A stretch of DNA of 24,080 nucleotides from Chitinophagaceae bacterium (GTDB lineage: Bacteria; Bacteroidota; Bacteroidia; Chitinophagales; Chitinophagaceae). Within the stretch, counting starts at the first letter, position 1. Every line of letters starts with the position of its first letter. The DNA is taken from positions 1-24,080 of the forward strand of contig JALNZE010000032.1 of NCBI GenBank assembly GCA_023229465.1, read 5' to 3'. This document shows, piece by piece, positions 9,901-17,559 of the stretch. Position numbers and translations under genes: made by a program. The notes beneath the pieces are model-generated. The model saw only the letters and a program-made list of their open reading frames with translations. It was not told where the DNA came from and did no database searches.

Positions 9901-10630
9901 TATTTCCTTTTACAACATAACTGCAGGGTATTTCTGAACGGCTGTTATTAATAAGCTGATAAGTATAGGGAGATAGTTCTTTTACCTCATCAACCGAAGT
10001 TTTAATAACCAGGTTTCCCTCTTTCAGTTTCAGGCTTTCCGCCCCATCAAAATAAAGGGCAATCCGGGAAGGATCACCACCGGGATGTACAATAAAATCA
10101 TATTTCAACAACCTATTTGATGTATAATACCGCACATCAATATCCGGATATACATTTTGATAGGTTACCCCTCCATAGGTTTTACAATTACTGGCCCATT
10201 TGGTGGAATCATTTCCGATAATATAATTGGAATAGGTATTCAGTGGCTTATCCGGCACAATCACCGGATGCTCATTGGCATTGAGAAACTTCATTTCATA
10301 CACATGCCCGCGTAATATATTTTCATCACCCCCTCCCGGTGCAGGCTTCTTAACTCTTTCGTCGGAAGTAATCCGCTTCTGCGTAGTTGTTTCGGAATGG
10401 TTCCCATGTACAGATTCCCTTATCCTGTTAATATCCTCCTTATTATACAACACCATTCGATAACCCGTGGATTGCAATACAAATGAGCCGGCGCCCATAT
10501 CACCCTTAAATTTCACCTTAGCATCCCACTGGCCCTTATTTTCAATAAATTCCAGGTAATTCTGCGAACTGGCATTGTTGCAGAAAAACAGAATTATCAG
10601 TAACCTTCCTATCGTTTTAAAAACAGCCAA
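6959..10630 (-). CDS. Large secreted T9SS type B protein with SBBP and PKD repeats
   Basis: This 1223-residue cell-surface protein has a signal peptide (1-22, ending SSQ) and an N-terminal domain opening FIENKGQWD. SBBP-type beta-propeller repeats follow (examples: VVDGAGNLVIAGRTTS and LDDSGNIYFASCTQSTNFP). About four PKD-like domains come next (roughly 790-1130; WDFNDGS, WDFGDGN, WDFGDGS and the variant WLFGDRD). A gliding-motility-associated C-terminal domain starts near 1137 (PNAFSPNGDGRND, IYNRWG, WDGTYNG), the type B T9SS sorting signal. A role in adhesion or surface binding is inferred. The start is TTG at 10630: the only in-frame upstream codons before a TAA are ATT, AAT and AAA, and TTG gives a sound signal peptide. 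The PorP/SprF partner gene follows directly. Confidence 0.9.
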   Translation of the reverse strand: MAVFKTIGRLLIILFFCNNASSQNYLEFIENKGQWDAKVKFKGDMGAGSFVLQSTGYRMVLYNKEDINRIRESVHGNHSETTTQKRITSDERVKKPAPGGGDENILRGHVYEMKFLNANEHPVIVPDKPLNTYSNYIIGNDSTKWASNCKTYGGVTYQNVYPDIDVRYYTSNRLLKYDFIVHPGGDPSRIALYFDGAESLKLKEGNLVIKTSVDEVKELSPYTYQLINNSRSEIPCSYVVKGNIVRFKLEDVYSKTATLVIDPSLIFSTFTGSTADNWGYTATYDGKGNFYAGGIVFGNGNGVFPTSNGAFQQIFQGGNNNTGENSSGVGFDMGIMKFDPTGANRIYATYIGGAGGNEQPHSLVVDGAGNLVIAGRTTSLDYPAKGALKQYGPLGGGWDIVVTKLNAAGSALIASVKIGGNVDDGVNIRHKYPVRGAESINRNYGDDARSEVILDDSGNIYFASCTQSTNFPTTAVSAQTTLGGTNASGRNQDAVIMKLTPDLSAVLFSVIIGGNDDDAAFVLAINPFNNNLFVAGATASVNFPGNKTGVKFPVFQGGTSDGFVAEFTGNGSLVRTGFFGTGGTDMIYGIQFDKFGFPYISGTTTDTWPIVNAGFNQPGGKQFIVKLKTDLSDYIYSTVFGTRGAYPNISPTAFLVDRCENVYVSGWGGSVNAKQGFPNSGTRGLSVTADAYQSTTDNDDFYFFVLEKNAQSQLYGSFFGQDGGFGEHVDGGTSRFDRNGVIYQSICANCSFPKPPFPYTPGVWSPTNGAQGCNLAAIKIAFNFAGIGAGVLASVSGVPNDTTGCVPMTVNFTDTLAMGKKYIWDFNDGSNPVTTTIPSITHTFNTVGFYRVKLISVDSNTCNITDTSFVTMRVRDDKVGLAFTSAKLPPCASLSYQFTNLSIAIKPFTATSFRWDFGDGNTMLAGTGSVVHTYAAAGTYNVRLVLIDTNYCNEPDSLLKQIRLSPNVKAQFETPAVGCVPYTASFMNTSLGGAQFVWDFGDGSTSTDTDPVHLYSQLGTYQVRLIASDAATCNKVDTSAFFTVKVSPNPRSLFSYSPQPTEPNTAVSFLNNSIGASAYKWLFGDRDTLFTIREDTLVSHLYNSSSTFNTCLVAYNVSGCSDTSCLPIQVIINSLLDVPNAFSPNGDGRNDKIYVRGFGIEKMTWRIYNRWGTLVYEGLNPYQGWDGTYNGKIQPQEVYHYTLIVQFSSKDRTTKNGDITLLR

Positions 10631-10744
10631 AATATTTTTTTAAAAGTTACAACTTATCCGCTTAATGCTGATTATAAAAGCTGAGTGATTTGTTACAGAG
10701 AGGTTAATTACGTCAGGTATCTTTCGTAAGTCGTAAGAAATCAT

Positions 10745-10772
10745 ACTCCCAACTCCAAACTCCTAACTCCTA
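10745..10772. repeat. Four 7-bp units containing the recG stop codon
   Basis: The units ACTCCCA, ACTCCAA, ACTCCTA and ACTCCTA lie in tandem. On the minus strand the array opens with the TAG stop of recG and runs into the spacer. A second pair of similar period, TTTCGTA and AGTCGTA, lies at 10722-10735. Confidence 0.75.
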
Positions 10773-12821
10773 CGAAATCTTCCCCCACCCATTCTTCCTC
10801 CCCTGCCCCTGTAAAAAAATCTTCAACGGCGAATTCTTTGCCATACCCAGTTCCACATCTTCTTCCACCAATTTTTCGGCCTCATTTCTGGCTAATTCCA
10901 GTAATTCCTTATCATGCACGATACTGGCAATCTTAAAGTTTAGGGCGCCGCTCTGCCGGGTGCCTTCAATATCGCCCGGCCCCCTTATTTCAAGGTCTTT
11001 TTCCGCAATCACGAATCCATCATTGGTAGCGCACATAATCTTGATACGTTCCCTTGCCTCTTTGCTTGCTGAGAGCCCCGTTAATAATATGCAAAAACTT
11101 TGTTCACTTCCCCTACCCACCCTGCCGCGGAGCTGGTGCAACTGGGATAGACCAAATTTTTCGGAACTTTCAATCACCATTACCGAGGCATTGGGTACGT
11201 TTACCCCTACTTCAATTACGGTGGTACTCACCATAATCTGCGTATCCCCCTTTACAAAACGTTGCATATTGGTTTCTTTCTGCACCGAAGGCTGTCTGCC
11301 ATGCACCATACTGATACTGAATTTGGGTTCCGGAAAAAAACATTTTACCTGCTCATAACCCTGCATCAGATCCTCATAACTCATCTTCTCACTTTCTTCT
11401 ATCAGGGGATAAATGAAATAAGCCTGCCTGCCCTTATCAATTTCCGATCGCACAAAATCCATCACTTTGGCCCTGGCTGTTTCATTACGATGAACCGTAG
11501 TAATGGGTTTCCTGCCCGGCGGCAATTCATCCATCACACTATAATCAAGATCACCATAGGCTGTCATGGCCAATGTTCTCGGAATAGGGGTGGCTGTCAT
11601 CACCAATACATGTGGGGGTATGGTTGCTTTCTCCCATAACCTGGCCCTTTGCGCCACACCAAAACGGTGTTGCTCATCAACAATTACCAGGCCCAGGTTT
11701 TTAAACTGCACCACCTCTTCAATCACGGCATGGGTACCCACCACCATATGAATGGTATCATCCAGTAACCCTTTTAATATTCTTTTTCGTTCCCTGGTTT
11801 TGGTGCTGCCCGTTAGTAAAGCAATCTCTACCGGCATCTCTTTTAATAATTCGCTCAGGCCTGTAAAGTGTTGCTGAGAAAGGATTTCAGTTGGCGCCAT
11901 CAAACAGCTCTGGTAACCATTATCCGCTGCCAGCAGCATACTTAACAACGCAACAATGGTTTTACCACTGCCTACATCACCCTGTAATAAACGATTCATC
12001 TGGTGACCACGCGCCGTATCGGTCCTGATCTCTTTAAGCACTCTTTTTTGCGCGCCCGTTAATTCAAAAGGAAGATAAGCGCTGTATAGTGTATTAAAAA
12101 GTTCACCCACTTTAGCAAACACCACCCCCCTGCTTACCTTATGCCTTTGCAAACGAACCAGGTTCATCCTTACCTGTGCAATAAATAATTCTTCGAATTT
12201 TAATCGCTTCATGGCCCGCTCATATAATTCATTGGATGCGGGAAAATGAATATGCTGATACGCTTCATACCGGTTCATGAGCTGCAGGCTGCCCAGTATT
12301 GCCTGGGGTAAATTCTCTTTAATATCTTTGGGCTGTACCTGCGATAATAAAGCCTGGGTTAATTTACCTATCTGCCTCCCATTCAGCGCCCTTGCTTTTA
12401 GTTTTTCGGTACTGGGATACACCGGTTCTAAAAAAGATTTACCATCCGCATTTGCAGGCACATACACTTCTATTTCGGGATGCACTATCTGTGGCCTTCC
12501 GTTAAAAAATCCTGTTTTGCCAAATACCAGGTAATCACTGCCCACATGCAGGTTCCTGGTAACCCAACCAATTCCCTGAAACCAGGCCAGTTCCAGCACA
12601 CCACTCGCATCTTTCAGTTGAGCAACCAATCGCTTACCCCTGCCCGCGCCAATCATTTCATAGTTGATAAGGGTACCTGCTACCTGTATAAAATCTGTAT
12701 GGGGGCCAATATCACGTATCCTGCTCACTTTGGTCTTATCTATATGCCGGTTGGGAAAATGTTCGAGCAGGTCGGCAAAAGTAAAAATTTCCAGTTCCTT
12801 CTTCAGCATATCCCCACGCAA
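10770..12821 (-). CDS. recG: ATP-dependent DNA helicase RecG (N-terminus probably longer)
   Basis: RecG remodels stalled replication forks and recombination intermediates. In the 683 residues from TTG 12821 are an OB/wedge region (about 35-130), Walker A GDVGSGKT (281-288), DEQH (382-385), TATPIPRT (409-416) and the C-terminal helicase and TRG regions. The same frame is open upstream to 12899 and encodes ASPIEYLKGVGPLRGDM, the normal RecG N-terminus, so the real protein probably has about 25 more residues. No ATG, GTG or TTG precedes 12821 in that frame; ATT at 12893 is the best candidate. Its TAG stop lies in a 7-bp-period repeat. It diverges from trpS. Confidence 0.95.
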   Translation of the reverse strand: MRGDMLKKELEIFTFADLLEHFPNRHIDKTKVSRIRDIGPHTDFIQVAGTLINYEMIGAGRGKRLVAQLKDASGVLELAWFQGIGWVTRNLHVGSDYLVFGKTGFFNGRPQIVHPEIEVYVPANADGKSFLEPVYPSTEKLKARALNGRQIGKLTQALLSQVQPKDIKENLPQAILGSLQLMNRYEAYQHIHFPASNELYERAMKRLKFEELFIAQVRMNLVRLQRHKVSRGVVFAKVGELFNTLYSAYLPFELTGAQKRVLKEIRTDTARGHQMNRLLQGDVGSGKTIVALLSMLLAADNGYQSCLMAPTEILSQQHFTGLSELLKEMPVEIALLTGSTKTRERKRILKGLLDDTIHMVVGTHAVIEEVVQFKNLGLVIVDEQHRFGVAQRARLWEKATIPPHVLVMTATPIPRTLAMTAYGDLDYSVMDELPPGRKPITTVHRNETARAKVMDFVRSEIDKGRQAYFIYPLIEESEKMSYEDLMQGYEQVKCFFPEPKFSISMVHGRQPSVQKETNMQRFVKGDTQIMVSTTVIEVGVNVPNASVMVIESSEKFGLSQLHQLRGRVGRGSEQSFCILLTGLSASKEARERIKIMCATNDGFVIAEKDLEIRGPGDIEGTRQSGALNFKIASIVHDKELLELARNEAEKLVEEDVELGMAKNSPLKIFLQGQGRKNGWGKIS

Positions 12822-13055
12822 AGGACCTACCCCTTTGAGGTATTCGATGGGAGAAGCTAATATGCCGGCTGATTCGTTGATGGGAACAGAAATTTCAGAT
12901 TAAAAAATAGGCCAATACTTACACACACCCCGCAAATTAGCAACACAAACCGAAATTCCGCAATTATCTGATTCAGCGTAGCCATAAATGGGTTACTGAA
13001 AAAAAGGCAGGGACGAATGTCGAAGGACCATCTACTAATATTATCTTCGCCCCTT

Positions 13056-14069
13056 ATGGAAAAAGAGGTTGTTCTTAGTGGCATTCGTCCTACCGGTTTT
13101 CTGCACCTGGGTAATTATTTTGGGGCCATGCGTAATTATGTGCGTATGCAGGATACCTATCACTGCTATTTTTTTGTGGCCAACTGGCATAGTCTTACCA
13201 CCCATCCCGATACCAAAGAATTACAAAACAGCGTATACAGGGTAATAGCGGAAAATATTGCCTGTGGACTAGACCCCGATAAAGTGGCTCTGTATATTCA
13301 GAGTGATGTGCCTGAAATTGCTGAATTGTACCTGTACTTAAATATGCTTGCCTATAAAGGAGAATTGGAGAAAACGGCTACTTTTAAAGAGAAGGTACGC
13401 TTACAACCGGAAAATATAAATGCGGGATTATTAACCTATCCTGTATTACAGGCCGCCGATATTTTAATACACCGTGCCGTAAAAGTGCCTGTGGGTAAGG
13501 ATCAGGAGCAACACCTTGAAATGGCGCGCCATTTCGCGGAAAGATTTAATTACCGTTATGGTGAGGTACTGCCCCTGCCCTACGCATTTAATTATGGCGG
13601 GGAACTGGTAAGAATTATGAGCCTGGATGGTACGGGTAAAATGAGCAAGAGTGAAAACCAGTTAGCTACCCTTTATCTGGCGGATGAGGAAGACAGTATC
13701 CGGAAAAAAATCATGAAAGCCAAAACCGATGAGGGCCCTGCCGAACCCAATTCGGTAAAACCGGATTATATTGAGAACCTGTTTACGCTGATGAAACTGG
13801 TGAGTACACCAGGTACTTTACAGAAATTTGAAGACGATTTTAATGCCAGCAGCGCCGGCAACTGTGTGATAAGGTATGGCAACCTGAAAAAACAACTGGC
13901 AGAAGATATGGCCCGCTTTATCCGGCCCATAAGAGAGAAGGCGGCGGATATACAGCATAACAGGCCACTCTTACAAAAGATCATCCACCAGGGGGCCGAT
14001 AAAGCAAGAGCCAGCGCCTCAGAAACCCTGAAACTGGTGAGGCAGGCAATTGGGATGAATTACGGGTAA
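13056..14069 (+). CDS. trpS: Tryptophanyl-tRNA synthetase
   Basis: This class I aminoacyl-tRNA synthetase charges tRNA-Trp. The 337-residue protein starts MEKEVVLSGIRPTG and has the HIGH-type motif HLGN at 17-20 and KMSKS at 195-199, with GKDQEQHLEMAR in between as in bacterial TrpRS. An in-frame ATG at 13017 would add 13 unlike residues; ATG 13056 matches the family start. TATCTTCG at 13042-13049 is one base from the Bacteroidota -7 box TAnnTTTG and would give a nearly leaderless mRNA from 13056; no clear -33 TTTG was found. It diverges from recG. Confidence 0.96.
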   Translation: MEKEVVLSGIRPTGFLHLGNYFGAMRNYVRMQDTYHCYFFVANWHSLTTHPDTKELQNSVYRVIAENIACGLDPDKVALYIQSDVPEIAELYLYLNMLAYKGELEKTATFKEKVRLQPENINAGLLTYPVLQAADILIHRAVKVPVGKDQEQHLEMARHFAERFNYRYGEVLPLPYAFNYGGELVRIMSLDGTGKMSKSENQLATLYLADEEDSIRKKIMKAKTDEGPAEPNSVKPDYIENLFTLMKLVSTPGTLQKFEDDFNASSAGNCVIRYGNLKKQLAEDMARFIRPIREKAADIQHNRPLLQKIIHQGADKARASASETLKLVRQAIGMNYG

Positions 14070-14087
14070 ACAAAAAAAACTTCACCC

Positions 14088-14115
14088 AGTTCATAGTTCG
14101 TACTTCGTATTTCGT
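14088..14115. repeat. Four 7-bp units between trpS and the nucleoside kinase gene
   Basis: The units AGTTCAT, AGTTCGT, ACTTCGT and ATTTCGT lie in tandem, starting 18 bases after the trpS stop and ending 13 bases before the next ATG. A fifth, weaker unit (ACTTTCA) follows. It fills most of the 59-base spacer. Confidence 0.75.
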
Positions 14116-14128
14116 ACTTTCAATCTAT

Positions 14129-14764
14129 ATGGCAAAAGCAAAGAAACCAAAACATGTGGCGGTAGCCGGTAATATTGGCGCGGGAAAGACCACTTTAACG
14201 GAAATGCTGAGTAAGCATTATCGCTGGATACCACAGTTTGAAGATGTGGATCATAATCCCTACCTCATGGATTTTTATGAGGATATGCCCCGCTGGAGTT
14301 TTAACCTGCAGATATATTTTCTAAACAGCAGGCTCAATCAATTGCTGGAGATACACCATGGAACTGAAACCGTTATACAGGACAGGACGATTTATGAAGA
14401 TGCCCATATATTCGCCCCTAACCTGCACGAAATGGGCCTGATGGGCAAACGTGATTTTGATAATTATTTCCTGTTTTTTCAGACATTAAAAACCATGGTG
14501 CAACCACCAGATTTATTAATCTACCTGAAAGCTTCTGTACCAACCCTGGTATCTCAAATACAAAAACGCGGCAGAGAATACGAAGAAAATATCCGCCTCG
14601 ATTATCTCAAGCGCCTGAATGAACATTATAATAAATGGATTGACAGTTACAAAGAGGGTCCTTTACTAATCATTGACTGCGACAAAAATAAATTCTCTGA
14701 AAATGAGGAGCATTTCGGTGAAATCATTAGTAAAGTAGATAGAACTTTGTTTGGGCTGTTTTAG
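14129..14764 (+). CDS. Deoxynucleoside kinase (dNK/dGK-like)
   Basis: This salvage enzyme transfers phosphate from ATP to deoxynucleosides. The 211-residue protein has a P-loop GNIGAGKTT at 14-22, Asp85-Arg86 in QDRTIYED (the DRS-type catalytic motif), and an arginine-rich lid at about 146-160 (KRGREYEENIR). Length and motifs fit the bacterial deoxyadenosine/deoxyguanosine kinase group; which base it prefers cannot be read from this. The start is ATG, 59 bases after trpS on the same strand with a 7-bp-period repeat between them. It ends tail-to-tail with the response regulator gene, 45 bases away. Confidence 0.92.
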   Translation: MAKAKKPKHVAVAGNIGAGKTTLTEMLSKHYRWIPQFEDVDHNPYLMDFYEDMPRWSFNLQIYFLNSRLNQLLEIHHGTETVIQDRTIYEDAHIFAPNLHEMGLMGKRDFDNYFLFFQTLKTMVQPPDLLIYLKASVPTLVSQIQKRGREYEENIRLDYLKRLNEHYNKWIDSYKEGPLLIIDCDKNKFSENEEHFGEIISKVDRTLFGLF

Positions 14765-14809
14765 TGGCCCTGTTCAATATTCATTATTTTCGATCCCTGC
14801 CACTTGTAA

Positions 14810-15502
14810 CTAAATGATTTTACCCCCCCCCTGCAAGTTTGCCATTTTGGTTAACCCCAAACGCAATGATTGCAGGAGTAAACCTGCCCTGCCGTTTGTG
14901 ATATCAAATTTTTTAGTCAGGTTATTCACTGTATGCTCAATGGTTTTGGGCACTATATTAAGAATTTCGCCGATCTCCCGGTAATCCATGTTGGAAACAA
15001 GCAGCGCCAGTATTTCTTTTTCTCTCGGGCTTAGCCCATATTGTTTGAACAGCCATTCTTTTTCCGCCTGTCTTTGTTTTATCAGGATACCCCTTTGAGA
15101 GATATCGAAAAATAAACGGCGGTCAACATAAGGTTGATTTGATTCAACCGCCAATAAAGCTTCATACAACATGCTCATCTCTTTGTCCTTAAAAACATAG
15201 CCCCACGCCCCGCTGGCCAACATATCTGAAACTACGCGTTCATCTATATGAGAGGATATGGCAATAATCTTTACAGCGGGAAAATAGCTGCCCATAAACT
15301 CCATAGCAGTTACACCATCCATTTTCTGCATTTGCACATCTAATAAAACAATATCAGGCAATTCTTTTTGATGACAGCAGAATTTAATTAATTCATGGCC
15401 ATCATGCGCCATACCCAGCATCCGGTATCCTTTTAAAGAATTAATATACCCTGAAATTTTCAGGAGTGAGGGAACATGATCATCAACCACCATGATTTTC
15501 AT
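14810..15502 (-). CDS. NarL/LuxR-type response regulator
   Basis: The receiver domain (1-120) has the acidic pair Asp7-Asp8, phospho-acceptor Asp55 in LLDVQM, Ser83/Ser84, and Lys105 in VFKDKE, so it looks phosphorylatable. The C-terminal helix-turn-helix (about 155-205, LSPREKEILALLVSNMDYREIGEIL) binds DNA. The 230-residue length is normal. No sensor kinase gene is adjacent. It diverges from the peptide-export cassette across a spacer rich in palindromes, which makes it a candidate regulator of the cassette and of itself; that link is inference from position only. It lies outside the direct-repeat-bounded unit. Confidence 0.92.
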   Translation of the reverse strand: MKIMVVDDHVPSLLKISGYINSLKGYRMLGMAHDGHELIKFCCHQKELPDIVLLDVQMQKMDGVTAMEFMGSYFPAVKIIAISSHIDERVVSDMLASGAWGYVFKDKEMSMLYEALLAVESNQPYVDRRLFFDISQRGILIKQRQAEKEWLFKQYGLSPREKEILALLVSNMDYREIGEILNIVPKTIEHTVNNLTKKFDITNGRAGLLLQSLRLGLTKMANLQGGGKII

Positions 15503-15809
15503 CAGACAGGGTTTAAAATAGCAGGTATGGGGCGACTAAAAACTGAATTACTGCTTAAATATAGGAATCAATCCTATTGAATTTAAAAAATCTGTGTTAT
15601 TAATGAATGAATTTACCCACAAAATAGGGGGATAGCCCCTATTGTTTGGTAAAAAACACATACTTACATTACACGCAGAAATAATTATAGGTTTTACCAA
15701 AGATATTGCGCCTAATTAACGCAGGGGAATGTTCTGATGCCCGGCAGCTGATTACTGTTCGGAACAAAATTCATCCACCACGTTTATTATCAAGACATTA
15801 TTGCATACT
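15503..15809. promoter_or_regulatory. Divergent control region with three inverted repeats
   Basis: This spacer lies between the response regulator and the cassette. It holds ATAGGA-N5-TCCTAT (15561-15577), AATAGGGG-N5-CCCCTATT (15623-15643), and a distant pair TTTGGTAAAA (15645-15654) / TTTTACCAAA (15692-15701). The first two share ATAGG/CCTAT half-sites, spaced 7 and 9 bases apart, as one regulator's operators might. Copy 1 of the flanking direct repeat (15703-15768) follows, then 41 bases to the first cassette gene. No clear TAnnTTTG promoter was found. Confidence 0.5.
15703..15768. repeat. Direct repeat copy 1, at the upstream edge of the peptide cassette
   Basis: This 66-bp sequence starts ATATTGCGCCTAATTA and ends with the palindrome TGTTCGGAACA plus AA. 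It matches 23842-23913 with two substitutions (15719 A to C; 15761 G to A) and a 6-bp tandem duplication (ACTGTT) present only in the second copy. It stops 41 bases before the first cassette ATG. It is too long and precise for chance. Confidence 0.9.
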
Positions 15810-17432
15810 ATGTTTAACCAATACGAATCAACCGTTAAGGCAACTATTGAATTTCTTCGCTTGCTAAAAGTGAAAGTAAACGGCCGTACCGTTAACGAAA
15901 CACTGCAAAACCATCCCGACTGGCCAAGCCTTTTATGTATCAGCGATTCATTAAACAAATGGAATGTTTCAAATGGTGCAGGAAAAATAGACCCTAACAA
16001 TATTGACGAACTACCCACTCCATTTATTGCATATACACACAAAAGGGAAGAACCGCTAACCATTATAAAGCAGGTTACTGAATCAAACATACTAACTTGT
16101 CAAAAGGATTATAAGAATACAGTCATTGAAAATAAAAGGGACTTCAAAAGTTCATGGAATGGTGTTTACCTGATTGCTGAGCCTAACGAATGTTCTGGAG
16201 AACCAGACTTTGACAAACATAAAAGAAAGAATTTCTTTGCTTCCCTCATTCCAATTGCGGCATTTATAGCTTTTACAAGTATCTCAATTTTGCTTTTGGT
16301 TAAAAATATTAACAACTCTGCAATTACAAACTCATTCACTACTGCGGGTATTTATTTGCAGTACTGCATTAATTTAACCGGGTTTATTGTTGCCCTATTA
16401 CTATTATGGCATGAAATAGATAAGAACAACCCCTTATTGCAAAAAGTATGTTCGGGAATATCAAAAGGCAACTGTAATGCCATACTTTCCGGAAAAGCGG
16501 CAAACCTATTCAGTTGGTTAAGCTGGAGCGAAGTGGGTTTTTTTTATTTTGCAGGGGCGATGCTTTGTTTGCTTTTTGCCAATACCAACCTCTTACCTGT
16601 TATTTCCCTTATAGCAGCTTTTAATATGGTAACTATACCCTACCCTTTCTTTTCTATTTATTACCAATGGAGGGTAGCAAAACAATGGTGTGTGCTTTGC
16701 CTTGCCGTACAGGCATTGCTTGTTCTGGGTATCATTAATAGTATAGTTACCCATCTTCTTAATTCATTTTCTGCTATCACATTAACCCTGTTGCTGCAAA
16801 GTTTCTTGCTTTATTTATTACCTGCGCTAATTTGGTTTACGCTAAAGCCATTCATTTTAAAGTTACAGGAAGCAAGAAATACGAAACGGGAATACCAGCG
16901 TATAAAATTTAATACTGAAATTTTTGATACACTTTTACAGAAACAAAAAAAACTAACCATACCTGCCGATGGTTTGGGCATTGACCTTGGAAATCCTTCT
17001 GCAAATAATACCCTTATAAAAGTATGTAACCCTTATTGCAGGCCTTGTAGTATAGCGCATTCAAAAATTGAAATACTATTAAAAGAATCAGCAAACTTAA
17101 AAATAAAAATTATTTTTACTGCCCCAAATAAAGAAGAACATCCGGCTCTGAAACCTGTTAGCCATTTGTTAGCAATAGCCGAAAATAGCAAAGAAGATAA
17201 GATAAAAAAAGCATTAGATGATTGGTATTTAACAAAGGTAAAAAACTATGAACAGTTTGCCTCAAAATACCCATTGAACGGCGAATTATTGAAACAGAGT
17301 AGTAAAGTAGATGCAATGGACAAGTGGTGTGAAGCAATGGATATAAACTTTACACCCACATTCTTTTTAAACGGATACCAACTCCCCGATGCATATAGCA
17401 TTGAGGATTTAAAATATTTTCTTTTGGATTAG
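15810..17432 (+). CDS. VKOR family membrane protein with C39-like N-terminus and thioredoxin-like C-terminus
   Basis: This is a 540-residue thiol oxidant. The N-terminal ~130 residues look like a C39 peptidase-related fold (HPDWPSLLCISDSLNKW) without an evident Cys/His active pair, perhaps a peptide-docking domain. Residues ~143-350 are a multi-pass VKOR domain with the shuttle pair Cys214/Cys222 and the quinone-side CVLC at 294-297. The C-terminus (~385-540) is a DsbA/thioredoxin-like domain with CRPC at 410-413 and cis-Pro516 in FTPTFF. VKOR passes electrons to quinone and re-oxidises its thioredoxin partner, here fused, so the protein should form disulfides outside the cytoplasm. ATG 15810 is chosen over TTG 15801. 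As first cassette gene, its likely client is the six-Cys peptide encoded next. Confidence 0.88.
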   Translation: MFNQYESTVKATIEFLRLLKVKVNGRTVNETLQNHPDWPSLLCISDSLNKWNVSNGAGKIDPNNIDELPTPFIAYTHKREEPLTIIKQVTESNILTCQKDYKNTVIENKRDFKSSWNGVYLIAEPNECSGEPDFDKHKRKNFFASLIPIAAFIAFTSISILLLVKNINNSAITNSFTTAGIYLQYCINLTGFIVALLLLWHEIDKNNPLLQKVCSGISKGNCNAILSGKAANLFSWLSWSEVGFFYFAGAMLCLLFANTNLLPVISLIAAFNMVTIPYPFFSIYYQWRVAKQWCVLCLAVQALLVLGIINSIVTHLLNSFSAITLTLLLQSFLLYLLPALIWFTLKPFILKLQEARNTKREYQRIKFNTEIFDTLLQKQKKLTIPADGLGIDLGNPSANNTLIKVCNPYCRPCSIAHSKIEILLKESANLKIKIIFTAPNKEEHPALKPVSHLLAIAENSKEDKIKKALDDWYLTKVKNYEQFASKYPLNGELLKQSSKVDAMDKWCEAMDINFTPTFFLNGYQLPDAYSIEDLKYFLLD

Positions 17433-17556
17433 TACCCTGAAAGAAAAGCCTGGCGGTACTACACAAATGATGTACACATTTGTGGCTGGGCAGCCAAAGC
17501 CTGTTGATGATAATAGCTACAGGCACAAACAATTTTTAATGACTTTAAAATTCTAA
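17413..17556 (+). pseudogene. Possible gene remnant between VKOR gene and precursor gene
   Basis: One frame is open from 17413 to a TAA at 17554-17556 and reads like the tail of a protein (KEKPGGTTQMMYTFVAG, then PKPVDDNSYRHKQFLMTLKF). An internal ATG at 17467 would give only 29 residues. The segment is richer in G and C than the genes around it. It could be the last piece of a deleted gene, or simply the leader of the precursor mRNA: it holds an 8-bp hairpin, CACAAATG (17462-17469) with CATTTGTG (17477-17484). No family is recognised. Confidence 0.25.
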
Positions 17557-17559
17557 AAA

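Noticed and set aside
10745..10772. CRISPR-like array
   Set aside because: Units are 7 bp and contiguous without spacers; they are simple tandem repeats.
13017..13055. Upstream extension of TrpS
   Set aside because: The extra 13 residues do not fit the family, and a promoter-like box lies within them.
15752..16090. Minus-strand open frame opposite the VKOR gene start
   Set aside because: It lies antisense to a clear coding region and has no domain.
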